64,000 nt of DNA from JACMQX01 sp040385105 (GCA_040385105.1 JAZKHY010000061.1:62001-126000), one strand, 5' to 3'. Positions 52,765 to 61,388 are shown, numbered from the stretch's first letter. Made by a program: numbers and translations. The notes: generated by a model not told the origin, from the letters alone.

Positions 52765-53682
52765 ATGTTCAATCCCCCCGAAAGACTGAAGGCCGAGGTC
52801 TTCACCCGCATCCCCGAGCGCTTTTATGTGAACGGCCGCACCAGCATCTGGAGCAGCACGCAACTGCATGGTGCCCATGCGCCGGTGTTCCTGGAGGGCC
52901 CGTCGTTTGACCGCGAGGGCAACCTGTGGGTGGTGGACATTCCTTGGGGCCGCATCTTCCGCATTGACCCGAAGGGCGGCGTCGAGCTGGCGGCCGAGTA
53001 TGACGGCGAGCCCAACGGCCTGAAGTTCCACCCCGACGGCCGCGCCTTCATCACGGACTGCAAGCGCGGCATCATGGTGATGGACCCGAAGACGGGCCGT
53101 GTGGAGCCTTTCCTGGAGCGCGCCCGGCTGGAGCGCTTCAAGGGCCCCAATGACCTGTTCTTTGCCTCCAATGGCGACATGTACTTCACCGATCAGGGCC
53201 AGACCGGGCTGCAGGACCCGAGCGGGCGGCTGTTCCGCCTGCATCCCTCCGGGCAGCTTGACGTGGTGCTTGGCGGCATCCCCAGCCCCAACGGCCTGGT
53301 GATGAACCTGGACGAGACGGCGGTGTACCTGGCCGTGACCCGCGACAACGCCATCTGGCGCGTGCCGCTGATGGCGGACGGCACGGCCACCAAGGTCGGC
53401 GTGTATATCCAGATGTCGGGCGGCGGCGGGCCGGACGGGATCGCGCTGGACGCCGAAGGGGGCCTGGCCGTGTGCCATGTGGGCATGGGGGCAGTGTGGG
53501 TGTTCAGCCCGCGGGGCGAGCCCCTGTACCGCATCGACGCGCCCGGCGGCGGCGTCTACACCACCAACTGCGCCTATGGCGGTGATGACGGCCGCACGCT
53601 GTACATGCTGGAGTCGCGCAGCGGCAGCGTCTTCACTGCGCGCGTGCCGGTGGCGGGACGGCCGATGTATTCGCACAGCTGA
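52765..53682 (+). CDS. SMP-30/gluconolactonase/LRE family protein
   Basis: Six-bladed beta-propeller hydrolase of 305 residues, likely a metal-dependent lactonase. Recognised by FLEGPSFDREGNLWVVDIPWGRIFRIDPKGG, GEPNGLKFHPDGRAFITDCKRGI, RFKGPNDLFFASNGDMYFTDQG, SPNGLVMNLDETAVYLAVTRDNAIWRV and GGPDGIALDAEGGLAVCHVG. These hold the metal-binding Glu, Asn and Asp of the family. AAGGAG 5 nt upstream. End of the TRAP operon. A substrate arriving through the TRAP system may be, or become, a lactone. Confidence 0.88.
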   Translation: MFNPPERLKAEVFTRIPERFYVNGRTSIWSSTQLHGAHAPVFLEGPSFDREGNLWVVDIPWGRIFRIDPKGGVELAAEYDGEPNGLKFHPDGRAFITDCKRGIMVMDPKTGRVEPFLERARLERFKGPNDLFFASNGDMYFTDQGQTGLQDPSGRLFRLHPSGQLDVVLGGIPSPNGLVMNLDETAVYLAVTRDNAIWRVPLMADGTATKVGVYIQMSGGGGPDGIALDAEGGLAVCHVGMGAVWVFSPRGEPLYRIDAPGGGVYTTNCAYGGDDGRTLYMLESRSGSVFTARVPVAGRPMYSHS

Positions 53683-53802
53683 GGCCGCTTGCGGAATTTC
53701 GAAGCCCCCCTTGGCGCTTTTGGAATATCGGGTTTGCGCATATAGCCGTGCGCCGTTTTGGGTGAGATGCTTGGCGGCACCTGCATAAGGAACGCACCCA
53801 TC

Positions 53803-54630
53803 ATGGAACTTGCCCACCTTGCACAACAGTTGCCGGCCGGTGCCGCCGCTACCGCCGTTACCGGCCCCACCGGCACCCAGAGCCTCGGCCGGGGCATCAA
53901 GCTCATGCGCATGATCGCCGCGCGGCCCCAGTTCGGCTGGCGCCTGTCGGACCTGGCCGCCGCCTGCCACCAGGACAAGGCCACGGTCCACCGGATGCTC
54001 GCCTGCATGGTGGACGAACGCCTGGTCGAGCAGCGCGCCAGCGACCGCCACTACCTGCCCGGCCCGTTGATGTATGAGCTGGGCCTGGCGGTTCCCGACA
54101 GGGTCCAGTTCCAGCGCACGGCCGAGTCCGTGGTGCAGGCGTTTGCGCGGCGCATGGCCGGCATCGGCCTGCTGCTGCTGCGCAGCGGCAATGAATACGT
54201 CTGCAGTGTGCGTTCAGGCACGCTGCCGCTGTCGGGGCTGATGGTCTACCCGAGCACGCGCAGGCCGCTGTTCACTTCCGTCGGTGGCGTCGCCATCCTT
54301 CAGACGCTGCTTGGCGATGAGGTGCGTGCCGTGCTGCTGGACAACGTGGCACAGGAGATCGCGCGGCGCGGCACCGGGCGGCTGGAGGCGCTGCAGAAAA
54401 TGCGCGAGCGCTCCGACCGCCACGGCTTTGGCGTCAACATGGGCGACGTGGTGCCTGGCCTGCATGCCTTTGCGGCGCCGGTGTGCGGCGCGCGGGGCGA
54501 TGCCTTTGCCGCGCTGTGCCTCATGGGAACGGCCGAGCTGTATGGCGAGGAGCGGCTGGAAGAGCTGCGCGCCGAGCTGCAGGCTACTGCCCAGGTGCTG
54601 TCCGCCGAAGCCCACAAGTTCAACATGTGA
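53803..54630 (+). CDS. IclR-family transcriptional regulator (copy 1)
   Basis: Regulator of 275 residues. An N-terminal winged helix (about 20-85; GRGIKLMRMIAARPQFGWRLSDLAAACHQDKATVHRMLACMVDERLVEQ) is followed by an IclR effector domain (about 100-270). Start at 53803; a possible earlier in-frame ATG 15 codons upstream lacks support. Highly similar over its whole length to the regulator at 62679-63509. The 120-bp gap upstream has no motif I can name. Its stop region forms part of the candidate operator copy B. Likely controls the flanking TRAP and catabolic operons. Confidence 0.9.
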   Translation: MELAHLAQQLPAGAAATAVTGPTGTQSLGRGIKLMRMIAARPQFGWRLSDLAAACHQDKATVHRMLACMVDERLVEQRASDRHYLPGPLMYELGLAVPDRVQFQRTAESVVQAFARRMAGIGLLLLRSGNEYVCSVRSGTLPLSGLMVYPSTRRPLFTSVGGVAILQTLLGDEVRAVLLDNVAQEIARRGTGRLEALQKMRERSDRHGFGVNMGDVVPGLHAFAAPVCGARGDAFAALCLMGTAELYGEERLEELRAELQATAQVLSAEAHKFNM

Positions 54631-54633
54631 AAC
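54618..54633. promoter_or_regulatory. candidate IclR operator, copy B
   Basis: GTTCAACATGTGAAAC, overlapping the last codons and stop of the IclR gene, 72 bp upstream of the hydroxyacid dehydrogenase ATG. Because it is partly coding, it is weaker evidence than copy A. Confidence 0.45.
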
Positions 54634-54705
54634 TGGCGCGGCGCCGCTGCTTCGCGGCAGCGGACTGCGCGCTTATGGTTGTGGCGATTCCACACACGCC
54701 ACGCC

Positions 54706-55926
54706 ATGAACATTTCATCTGCCATCAATCTTGAAGACCTGCGCACCCTCGCGCGCCGCAAGCTGCCGCGCATTGCCTTTGATTTCATCGACGGGGGCTC
54801 CGACGACGAGCAGTGCCTCGCGCGCAACCGCGAAGCCTTCCAGCGCTGGTGCCTGCTGCCGCGCTACCTGCGCGACGTGACCCGGCGCGACCAGACGGTC
54901 GAGCTGTTCGGCCGCACGTACGCCAGCCCCATCGGCATTTCGCCCACCGGCCTGGCGGGGCTGTTCCGCCCCGATGCCGACCTGATGCTGGCGGCTGCCG
55001 CGCGCGATGCCAACGTGCCGTTCCTGCTGTCCAGCGCCAGCAACGGGGCGCTGGAGGAAGTGCATGCCATCGCGCCCGAGCACGTCTGGTTCCAGATGTA
55101 CTGCACCAGCGACGAGCGCATCAATGACGACCTGGTGCGCCGCGCGCGCGCTGCAGGCGTCAAGGTGCTCGTGGTCTCGGTCGATGTGCCGGTCAATTCC
55201 AACCGCGAGCGCAACCGCCGCAATGGCTTCTCGCGGCCGTTCCGCATGACGCCCGGCGTGGTGCTGGAGGCGTTGGGCCACCCGGCCTGGGTGCTGCGCT
55301 ACCTGCGCACCGGCGGCATACCCATGATGCGCAACTGGATGCCTTATGCGCCCGAAGGGGCGGGCGCCAACCAGGTGGCCGACATGTACGGCACGCTCAC
55401 ACCTGCGCCGATGGTCAGCTGGGAGCACATCCGGCGCATCCGTGCGGCCTGGCCTGGCCCGCTGGTCATCAAGGGCCTGCTGCATCCGGACGACGCGCGT
55501 GAGGCGGTCCGGCTGGGCGCCAACGGCCTCGTGGTGTCCAACCACGGCGGGCGTCAGCTGGATGCCGCCCCGTCGCCGCTGGCCATGCTGCCGGCCATCC
55601 GCGCGGCGGTGGGCGATGGCGTGGAAATCATCCTCGACAGCGGTGTGCGCCGTGGGTCGGACCTCGTCATTGCCCGCTGCCTGGGCGCCAATGCGGGCAT
55701 CTTCGGGCGGCCTACGCTGTACGGCGTGGCGGCGGGCGGGCAGGCCGGTGCTGCCAGGGCCCTGCAGATCGTGCGCAACGAGGTTGACATGGTGATGGCG
55801 CAGATCGGCTGCAGCGCTTTCAGCGCGCTGGATGCAGGCTACCTGTGGCAGGCCGGCGGCGGGCCGGCCCACACCGAAAGTTCAACAGGTGAAACAGCAG
55901 TGCGCCCATTCGTTCGCGCCGCATGA
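54706..55926 (+). CDS. FMN-dependent alpha-hydroxy-acid dehydrogenase/oxidase
   Basis: Oxidises an L-2-hydroxy acid to a 2-oxo acid. 406 residues. Catalytic H280 in SNHGGRQLD, IAFDFIDGGSDDEQCLARN at the start, SPIGISPTGLAGLF and DSGVRRGSDLVIARCLGANAGIFGRPTLYGVAAGG for FMN binding. Paralogue of the enzyme at 38370-39515, but in a different regulatory setting. Preceded by candidate operator copy B, followed by a Bug receptor, a dioxygenase, a PanE-type reductase and an amidohydrolase, all rightward. Confidence 0.92.
   Translation: MNISSAINLEDLRTLARRKLPRIAFDFIDGGSDDEQCLARNREAFQRWCLLPRYLRDVTRRDQTVELFGRTYASPIGISPTGLAGLFRPDADLMLAAAARDANVPFLLSSASNGALEEVHAIAPEHVWFQMYCTSDERINDDLVRRARAAGVKVLVVSVDVPVNSNRERNRRNGFSRPFRMTPGVVLEALGHPAWVLRYLRTGGIPMMRNWMPYAPEGAGANQVADMYGTLTPAPMVSWEHIRRIRAAWPGPLVIKGLLHPDDAREAVRLGANGLVVSNHGGRQLDAAPSPLAMLPAIRAAVGDGVEIILDSGVRRGSDLVIARCLGANAGIFGRPTLYGVAAGGQAGAARALQIVRNEVDMVMAQIGCSAFSALDAGYLWQAGGGPAHTESSTGETAVRPFVRAA
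55880..55895. promoter_or_regulatory. candidate IclR operator, copy C
   Basis: GTTCAACAGGTGAAAC, one base from copy B, inside the 3' end of the hydroxyacid dehydrogenase gene and 79 bp upstream of the Bug receptor ATG. Confidence 0.45.
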
Positions 55927-55974
55927 GTCTGGCGCTACCTTCGGTGCCATCAAACAAATAAAGGAGACAGACAG

Positions 55975-56973
55975 ATGAAAATCACCACACGGCGCACGAC
56001 ACGCCGCACTGTGCTGGGGCTGCTGGCCACGGCATCGCTCGCGGCCGCAGCCGGCCTCGTACCCCTGCAGGCCCGGGCCCAGTCCGACTGGCCCAACCGG
56101 CCGGTGCGCATCATCGTGGCCTACCCGGCCGGTCAGAGCACCGACATCGCCACCCGCTACTTTGCCGAGAAGCTCACGCGTGCATTCGGCCAGAGTTTTG
56201 TGGTGGAGAACCGGCCCGGCGCCGGCGGCAACATCGGCACCGCCGCGGCCGCCCGTGCCACGCCTGACGGCTACACCCTGGTCATGGGCGCATCGGGCAC
56301 GCATGCGATGAACCCGGCCCTGTACCCGAATGTGGGCTACGACGCCGACAAGGACTTCGACCCGATCGTGCTCACGGCGCTGATCCCGTTTGCCATCTCG
56401 GCATCGCCCAATGCGCCCTTCAGTTCGCTGACCGAGCTGATCGCCGCTGCCAGGGCCAACCCCGGCAAGATCGACACCGGCATCCCGAGCGTGACCGGCC
56501 AGCTGGTGCTGGAGATGCTGCGCGCGCGCGACGTGCCGCTGTTCGGCGTGCGGTTCAAGGGCTCGGCCGACGCGATGACTGCGGTGCTTGGTGGCCATGT
56601 GTCGGTGCTGATCGACACCGTGGCGGCAACGCGCACGCAGCTTTCAAAGGTCAAGGCGCTGGCAGTCACCACCACCCAGCCGCTGACCTCGATGCCCGGC
56701 GTGCGGACTGCGGGTGCGCAGGGCCTGCCCAGCTTCACCATCGCCGCCTGGAATGCGCTGATGGCGCCCAAGGGTGTGCCGCCTGAAATTCACGCAAAGC
56801 TCGGCGCAGAGATGCGCAAGATCCTTGACCTGCCCGAGACGCAGAAGGCCATGACCGACCTGGGCTTCGAGCGCGCGCCGGTGTACACCGTGCCCGAGCT
56901 GACCGCATGGCTGCGTGAGGAGCGCCGCAGCTATGCGCAGATCATCACCGCCGCCAACATGAAGCCCGACTGA
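55975..56973 (+). CDS. Bug/TctC-type receptor
   Basis: Periplasmic solute-binding protein of 332 residues. N terminus with an RR-rich start and hydrophobic core (about 10-35), cleavage near ARAQ. Bug signature SDWPNRPVRIIVAYPAGQSTDIATRYFAEKLTRAFGQSFVVENRPGAGGN and KGSADAMTAVLGGHVSVL. AAGGAGA precedes the ATG at normal distance. Fourth orphan Bug receptor of the window, without TctAB. Likely delivers a substrate of the dioxygenase/reductase operon. Confidence 0.9.
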   Translation: MKITTRRTTRRTVLGLLATASLAAAAGLVPLQARAQSDWPNRPVRIIVAYPAGQSTDIATRYFAEKLTRAFGQSFVVENRPGAGGNIGTAAAARATPDGYTLVMGASGTHAMNPALYPNVGYDADKDFDPIVLTALIPFAISASPNAPFSSLTELIAAARANPGKIDTGIPSVTGQLVLEMLRARDVPLFGVRFKGSADAMTAVLGGHVSVLIDTVAATRTQLSKVKALAVTTTQPLTSMPGVRTAGAQGLPSFTIAAWNALMAPKGVPPEIHAKLGAEMRKILDLPETQKAMTDLGFERAPVYTVPELTAWLREERRSYAQIITAANMKPD

Positions 56974-57029
56974 AACGCCGCAAACCCATACCCAGACAAA
57001 CCGACAGAGACAGAGAGAGCAAGACCCCC

Positions 57030-57908
57030 ATGACCACCATCAAGACCACCCCCCTGCATTCGGACTTCGCCGTCCAGGTTCACGCAACCATCATGGACAT
57101 CGTTGACGACGCCGATGCCATCGGCCAGCTCAAGGAAATCTGGCAGAAGTCGCCGGTGATGATCTTCCGCCGCCAGTCGCTGGACGAGTCCGAGCTGGTG
57201 CGCTTCACCGAGCAGTTCGGCCACTGCGAGTCGTCGGCCCGCAAGGACATCCAGTCGCCGTACCACGAGCAGATCATCTACTTCAGCACGCTCAAGTACA
57301 ACGACGGCCGCTTCGTCGGCGGTTTTGCCGGCGGGGAAGACGTGGACTGGCATTCAGACCAGACCTTCCAGGTGCGCCCGGCCACCGGCGCCATCCTGTA
57401 CGGCACGGAAGTGCCGCGTGACGGCGGCGACATCTACTGGGCCAACCAGTACGGCGCCTGGGACCTGCTGCCCAAAGACATCCAGCAGCTCATTGACGGC
57501 CGCACCGGCGTCTACCGCTATGCCAAGCGCTACGCGATGCTCAACACGCTGGAGCTCAAGGACAAGAAAAAGGCCAACGCCATGCTGAGCCTGCCCGATG
57601 CCCGCCACCCGGTGGTGCTGACCCACCCGGTCACCGGCCGCAAGGCGCTCTATGCGGACCAGACCACGCTGATTGCCATTGAAGGCCTGAGCGAAGAAGA
57701 GAATGCGCGCGTGCTGCCCGTGCTGTTCAAGGCCGGCGGCGACCCGTCGCTGGCCTACCGCCACAAGGTCAACAACGGCGACCTGATGATGTGGGACAAC
57801 GGCTGCACCCAGCACCGCCGTGACGAGATGTTCATCACCCAGCCGCGGCTGATGAAGCGCACCACCTTCCGCCTGTCCGCCGCCGACTACTGCGTGCCCC
57901 ACGCCTGA
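57030..57908 (+). CDS. TauD/TfdA family Fe(II)/2-oxoglutarate dioxygenase
   Basis: Non-haem iron oxygenase of 292 residues that hydroxylates a substrate with 2-oxoglutarate as co-substrate. Facial triad H108, D110 (VDWHSDQTF) and H262 (GCTQHRRDEM), with the nearby Arg for 2-oxoglutarate. Members oxidise taurine, 2,4-D, alkylsulfates or ether-linked acids, releasing aldehydes. The order FMN dehydrogenase - Bug - dioxygenase - PanE - amidohydrolase on one strand points to one catabolic route. The substrate is not predictable. Confidence 0.9.
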   Translation: MTTIKTTPLHSDFAVQVHATIMDIVDDADAIGQLKEIWQKSPVMIFRRQSLDESELVRFTEQFGHCESSARKDIQSPYHEQIIYFSTLKYNDGRFVGGFAGGEDVDWHSDQTFQVRPATGAILYGTEVPRDGGDIYWANQYGAWDLLPKDIQQLIDGRTGVYRYAKRYAMLNTLELKDKKKANAMLSLPDARHPVVLTHPVTGRKALYADQTTLIAIEGLSEEENARVLPVLFKAGGDPSLAYRHKVNNGDLMMWDNGCTQHRRDEMFITQPRLMKRTTFRLSAADYCVPHA

Positions 57909-57924
57909 CACCGGAGCTTTTTGC

Positions 57925-58977
57925 ATGACGCGTGTATGCATCGTCGGCGCCGGAGCCGTCGGCGGTTATGTGGGTGCGCACCTGGCGAAAGCCGGTGTCG
58001 ACACCATCCTGGTGGACGCATGGCCCGAGCATGTGCAGGCCATGCGCAGCAACGGCCTCACCGTTGAAGGCATGAACGGCGCCGGCTCGGTGCATGCGCA
58101 GGTGCGGGCGCTGCACATCAGCGACGTGCCGCAGCTGGTGCGCGAGGCGCCGATTGACGTTGCGTTCATCGCCGTCAAGTCCTACGACACCCTGTGGGCC
58201 ACGCAGCTGGTCCTGCCCTATGTGTCGCCGACCGGCTGCTTTGTGTCGCTGCAGAACGGCATCAATGAAGACCTGATCGCGGGCATCGTGGGCTGGCGGC
58301 GGGTGCTGGGCTGCGCGGTGAGCGCGCTGGCGGCAGAACTGGTGGGGCCGGGGCGCATTGTGCGCAATTCGCCGCTGGGCGATGAAAAGAAGGCGGGCTA
58401 CCGCGTGGGCGAACCCAGCGGCCAGGTGACGCCGCGTGCCGAACTCGTGGCCGGCCTGCTGCGCCATGGCGACACCTGCAAGCTCACCCAGAACCTCTGG
58501 GGCGAGCGCTGGTCCAAGCTGGCGATCAATGCCATGCGCAACGGCGTCTGCGCCCTCACCGGCATGACCGGCAAGGAGCGCGACACCAACGACGTGTCGC
58601 GCAACCTGACCATTGCGCTGGGCAGCTCCTGCGTGCGCGTCGGCCGTGCCATGGGCCTGGCGCTGGAGCCCGTCGGCGGGCTCGACCTTGATTTGCTGGC
58701 CCGGGCCGACACCGACCCGGCCGCCAACGAGGCCATCACGAAGATGATCATGGAAGTGGCCAACTCCCGCAGCGATGCCCAGCGGCCTTCCATGGGGCAG
58801 GACATCAAGAAGGGCCGTCGCACCGAGACCGACGACATCAACGGCCTGGTCGCGCGGCGCGGCGAGGAGGTCGGCATTGACGTGACCTGCCACCGGCGGG
58901 TCAACGACATCATCCAGCGCATCGAGCGTGGCGAGCTGGTGCCCAGCCCCGCGCTGCTGAAGGAGATCGTGCAGTGA
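57925..58977 (+). CDS. ketopantoate reductase-like (ApbA/PanE) dehydrogenase
   Basis: NADPH-dependent 2-oxo acid reductase, 350 residues. Rossmann motif CIVGAGAVGGYVGAHLA, FIAVKSYDT, catalytic lysine in WGERWSKLAINAMRNGVCALTG, and the C-terminal helical domain with RPSMGQDIKKGRRTETDDINGLV. Longer than the canonical about 300 residues, typical of catabolic PanE paralogues rather than the pantothenate enzyme. 16 bp after the dioxygenase gene; its stop overlaps the amidohydrolase start by 4 nt. Likely acts on a pathway 2-oxo or hydroxy acid. Confidence 0.88.
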   Translation: MTRVCIVGAGAVGGYVGAHLAKAGVDTILVDAWPEHVQAMRSNGLTVEGMNGAGSVHAQVRALHISDVPQLVREAPIDVAFIAVKSYDTLWATQLVLPYVSPTGCFVSLQNGINEDLIAGIVGWRRVLGCAVSALAAELVGPGRIVRNSPLGDEKKAGYRVGEPSGQVTPRAELVAGLLRHGDTCKLTQNLWGERWSKLAINAMRNGVCALTGMTGKERDTNDVSRNLTIALGSSCVRVGRAMGLALEPVGGLDLDLLARADTDPAANEAITKMIMEVANSRSDAQRPSMGQDIKKGRRTETDDINGLVARRGEEVGIDVTCHRRVNDIIQRIERGELVPSPALLKEIVQ

Positions 58978-59849
58978 CGCTTCCACACGGCTCATGCGAC
59001 TGCCACACGCATGTCTTCCTGGACGCGCAGGCCTTCCCTTTCTGGCCGTCGCGCCGCTACACGCCGCCGCCCGCAACCATCGAGGCGCTGGCGCAGCGCC
59101 TTGACGCGCTGGGCCTGGAGCGCGTGGTGATCGTGCAGCCCAGTGTGTACGGGCCGGACAACGCGGCGACGCTGCAGGCGCTGCGCGTGCTTGGCCCGGG
59201 CCGCGCGCGTGGCGTGGCGGTGATTGAAGACGACGTGACCGATGCTGCGCTCAATGGGCTCCATGCCGCCGGCGTGCGCGGCGTGCGGGTGAACCTGGAA
59301 GTTGACGGCGCGAGCGACCCGGCCCCCGCCGCCGCCGCGATGCGCCGCACCGCCGAGCGCGTCGCGCCCTGGGGCTGGCATGTGCAGGTCTATGCCAGCA
59401 TGCCGCTGCTGGCAGCCTGCAGCGCCACGCTTGGAGCGCTGCCCGTGCCCGTCGTGCTCGACCACTTTGCCGGCGCGCGCGCAGGGCAGGGCGCGCAGCA
59501 GGAAGGGCTGGGCCCGGTGCTCAAGCTTGTGGAAAGCGGCAAGGCCTATGTGAAGCTCTCCGCGCCGTACCGCTGCGCAACCCGGGACGGCTACACCGAC
59601 ATTGACCCGCTGGCGGCCCTGTTCATCCAGGCCAATCCGCAGCGCATGGTCTGGGGTAGCGACTGGCCGCACCCTCGGCCCGGCAGCCAGCCCCTGGCCA
59701 CCGACATCAGCCAGCCGTTCGATATTGACGCCGTCCAGGTGCTGGCGCAGCTGCGCCGCTGGGCGGGAGACGACGCCATGCTGAAAACCATCCTCGCGGA
59801 CAACCCGCAACGGCTGTACGACTTCAAACACGTGACTTCAACTGACTGA
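58974..59849 (+). CDS. amidohydrolase family protein (2-pyrone-4,6-dicarboxylate lactonase-like)
   Basis: TIM-barrel hydrolase of 291 residues. The HSCDCHTHVF-like opening (GSCDCHTHVFLD), VLDHFAGA and GSDWPHPRPG are the metal- or substrate-binding elements of the LigI/amidohydrolase-2 family. Such enzymes open lactones, including 2-pyrone-4,6-dicarboxylate. GTG start at 58974 overlaps the PanE stop as GTGA. End of the operon; followed by a second TRAP set. Together with the SMP-30 lactonase it hints at lactone intermediates. Confidence 0.87.
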   Translation: MTLPHGSCDCHTHVFLDAQAFPFWPSRRYTPPPATIEALAQRLDALGLERVVIVQPSVYGPDNAATLQALRVLGPGRARGVAVIEDDVTDAALNGLHAAGVRGVRVNLEVDGASDPAPAAAAMRRTAERVAPWGWHVQVYASMPLLAACSATLGALPVPVVLDHFAGARAGQGAQQEGLGPVLKLVESGKAYVKLSAPYRCATRDGYTDIDPLAALFIQANPQRMVWGSDWPHPRPGSQPLATDISQPFDIDAVQVLAQLRRWAGDDAMLKTILADNPQRLYDFKHVTSTD

Positions 59850-59878
59850 CTCAAAAGATTTACCCAGGAGACAACCCC

Positions 59879-60877
59879 ATGTTCAAGAATTTCAAGCGCA
59901 TCATCGGCCTGACCGTGCTGTCGGCCTTCTGCCTTGGCGCCAGCGCCCAGGCACCCACCGTCATCAAGCTCGGCTGGGCCACGTCCGACAGCGCCACCGA
60001 CCCGCTGGCCGTCGGCGCCCGCGCCTTCAAGACCGCGCTGGAAAAGCGCTCGGCCGGCAGCATGCAGGTGCAGCTCTACCCGAACCGCCAGATCGGCGAC
60101 GAGAAGCAGCTGGTGGAAGGCCTGCGCTTCGGCACGGTGGACGCCGCGGTGGTGACCAATGCCGTCACCGCCCAGGCCGAGCCGGCCTTCCAGGTGCTGG
60201 ACCTGCCTTTCATCTTTGCCAACGAGGCGCAGGTGCAGAAGGTGCTGGACGGCCCGATCGGCGCGGACCTGGGCAAGCGCCTCAATGCCAAGGGCATCGT
60301 GGTGCTCGGCTACTTTGAAGGCGGCTTCCGCAGCATGATCAACAACAAGCGGCCGCTGCAGATGCCGGCCGACATGGGCGGCGTCAAGGTGCGGGTCATG
60401 CAGAACCCGGTGTACATCGACCTTGTCAACTCGCTGGGCGGCGCTGCCGTGCCGATGGCCTTTGGCGAAACCGTCACCGCCATCCAGCAGGGCACGATTG
60501 ATGGCCTGGAACTGCCGATTGCCCTGATCGAGCCGCTCAAGATCAACGAGTTCACCAAATTCCTGTCGCTCACCAACCATACCTTCACTGCCTATGAGCT
60601 GATGATCGGCAAGCGGCTGATGGACAGGTTCACCCCGCAGCAGCAGGCCACGATCAACGCGGCGGCAAAGGAAGCGGTGGAAGAGCAGCGCAAGTTCATG
60701 TCCACCGAGACGCCCAAGGCGCTGGCGAGCCTTGAGAAGTCGGGCATGAAGGTCAACCAGATCTCCGACGTCGGCGCCTTCCGCAAGGCCGTCGGCCCGG
60801 TGTATGACAAGGCCCGCAAGGATGGCCATGGCGCATTGCTGGACGCGATCCTCGCCTCGACCGGCGGCGCCCGGTGA
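59879..60877 (+). CDS. TRAP transporter substrate-binding protein (DctP family, second set)
   Basis: Periplasmic carboxylate receptor of 332 residues. Signal peptide about 1-23 (ending LGASAQA). DctP core: LAVGARAFKTALEKRSAGSMQVQLYPNRQIGDEKQLVEGLRFGTVDAAVVTNA, DMGGVKVRVMQNPVYIDLVNSLGGAAVPMAFGETVTAIQQGTIDGLELP. AGGAG precedes the ATG. Stop overlaps the DctQ GTG. Distinct in sequence from the two receptors at 48.8 and 51.7 kb and closer to the classical C4-dicarboxylate DctP. Confidence 0.92.
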   Translation: MFKNFKRIIGLTVLSAFCLGASAQAPTVIKLGWATSDSATDPLAVGARAFKTALEKRSAGSMQVQLYPNRQIGDEKQLVEGLRFGTVDAAVVTNAVTAQAEPAFQVLDLPFIFANEAQVQKVLDGPIGADLGKRLNAKGIVVLGYFEGGFRSMINNKRPLQMPADMGGVKVRVMQNPVYIDLVNSLGGAAVPMAFGETVTAIQQGTIDGLELPIALIEPLKINEFTKFLSLTNHTFTAYELMIGKRLMDRFTPQQQATINAAAKEAVEEQRKFMSTETPKALASLEKSGMKVNQISDVGAFRKAVGPVYDKARKDGHGALLDAILASTGGAR

Positions 60878-61386
60878 AGCAGGTGCTGGCCACTGCGGTC
60901 GGCTGGATCGCAAAGTCCACCGAGGCCGCGGTCCGGCTGCTGACAGTGGTCATGCTCGCGGTGCTGGCGTTCCAGGTGTTCATGCGGTCGGCGCTCAACC
61001 TGCCGCCCTCATGGACGGAAGAGGTGGCCCTGCTGGCCTTCAGCTGGACAGTGCTGCTGGGTATTGCCTACGGCGTGCGCGAGGGCATCCATGTGCGCAT
61101 GGACATGCTGCTGGACGTCTTTCCGCCAATCGTGCGGGGGCTGTTCGAGCGGGCGGTGCTGGCGCTCGTCACCTGCGTGGGCCTGTTCCTGGCCTGGTCG
61201 GGTTGGAACTATGTCGAAAGCTCGGCAGGCACCCGGTCGGCTGCGATTGCCTATCCGATGCCGTTGCTGTATTCAAGCGTGGTGGTCTGCGGCGTCCTGA
61301 TCGCCCTGTTCGGCCTGGAACGGATGGTTCTATATGGCCGTGAAAGCCCCGATGACCGTGATGGCCTGAGCCCTGAAGGCGTTTGA
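60874..61386 (+). CDS. TRAP transporter small permease (DctQ family, second set)
   Basis: Inner-membrane protein of 170 residues with four hydrophobic segments (about 18-40, 50-70, 88-112, 130-150). Family motif FQVFMRSALNLPPSWTEEVALLAFSWTVLLGIAYGVREGIHVRMDMLLD. GTG start overlaps the DctP stop (GTGA), and the stop is immediately followed by the large permease. Forms a complete DctPQM set. Confidence 0.9.
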   Translation: MKQVLATAVGWIAKSTEAAVRLLTVVMLAVLAFQVFMRSALNLPPSWTEEVALLAFSWTVLLGIAYGVREGIHVRMDMLLDVFPPIVRGLFERAVLALVTCVGLFLAWSGWNYVESSAGTRSAAIAYPMPLLYSSVVVCGVLIALFGLERMVLYGRESPDDRDGLSPEGV

Positions 61387-61388
61387 GC

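Noticed and set aside
57925..58977. Naming the reductase panE for pantothenate synthesis
   Set aside because: It lies in a catabolic operon, is longer than PanE, and no other pantothenate gene is nearby.
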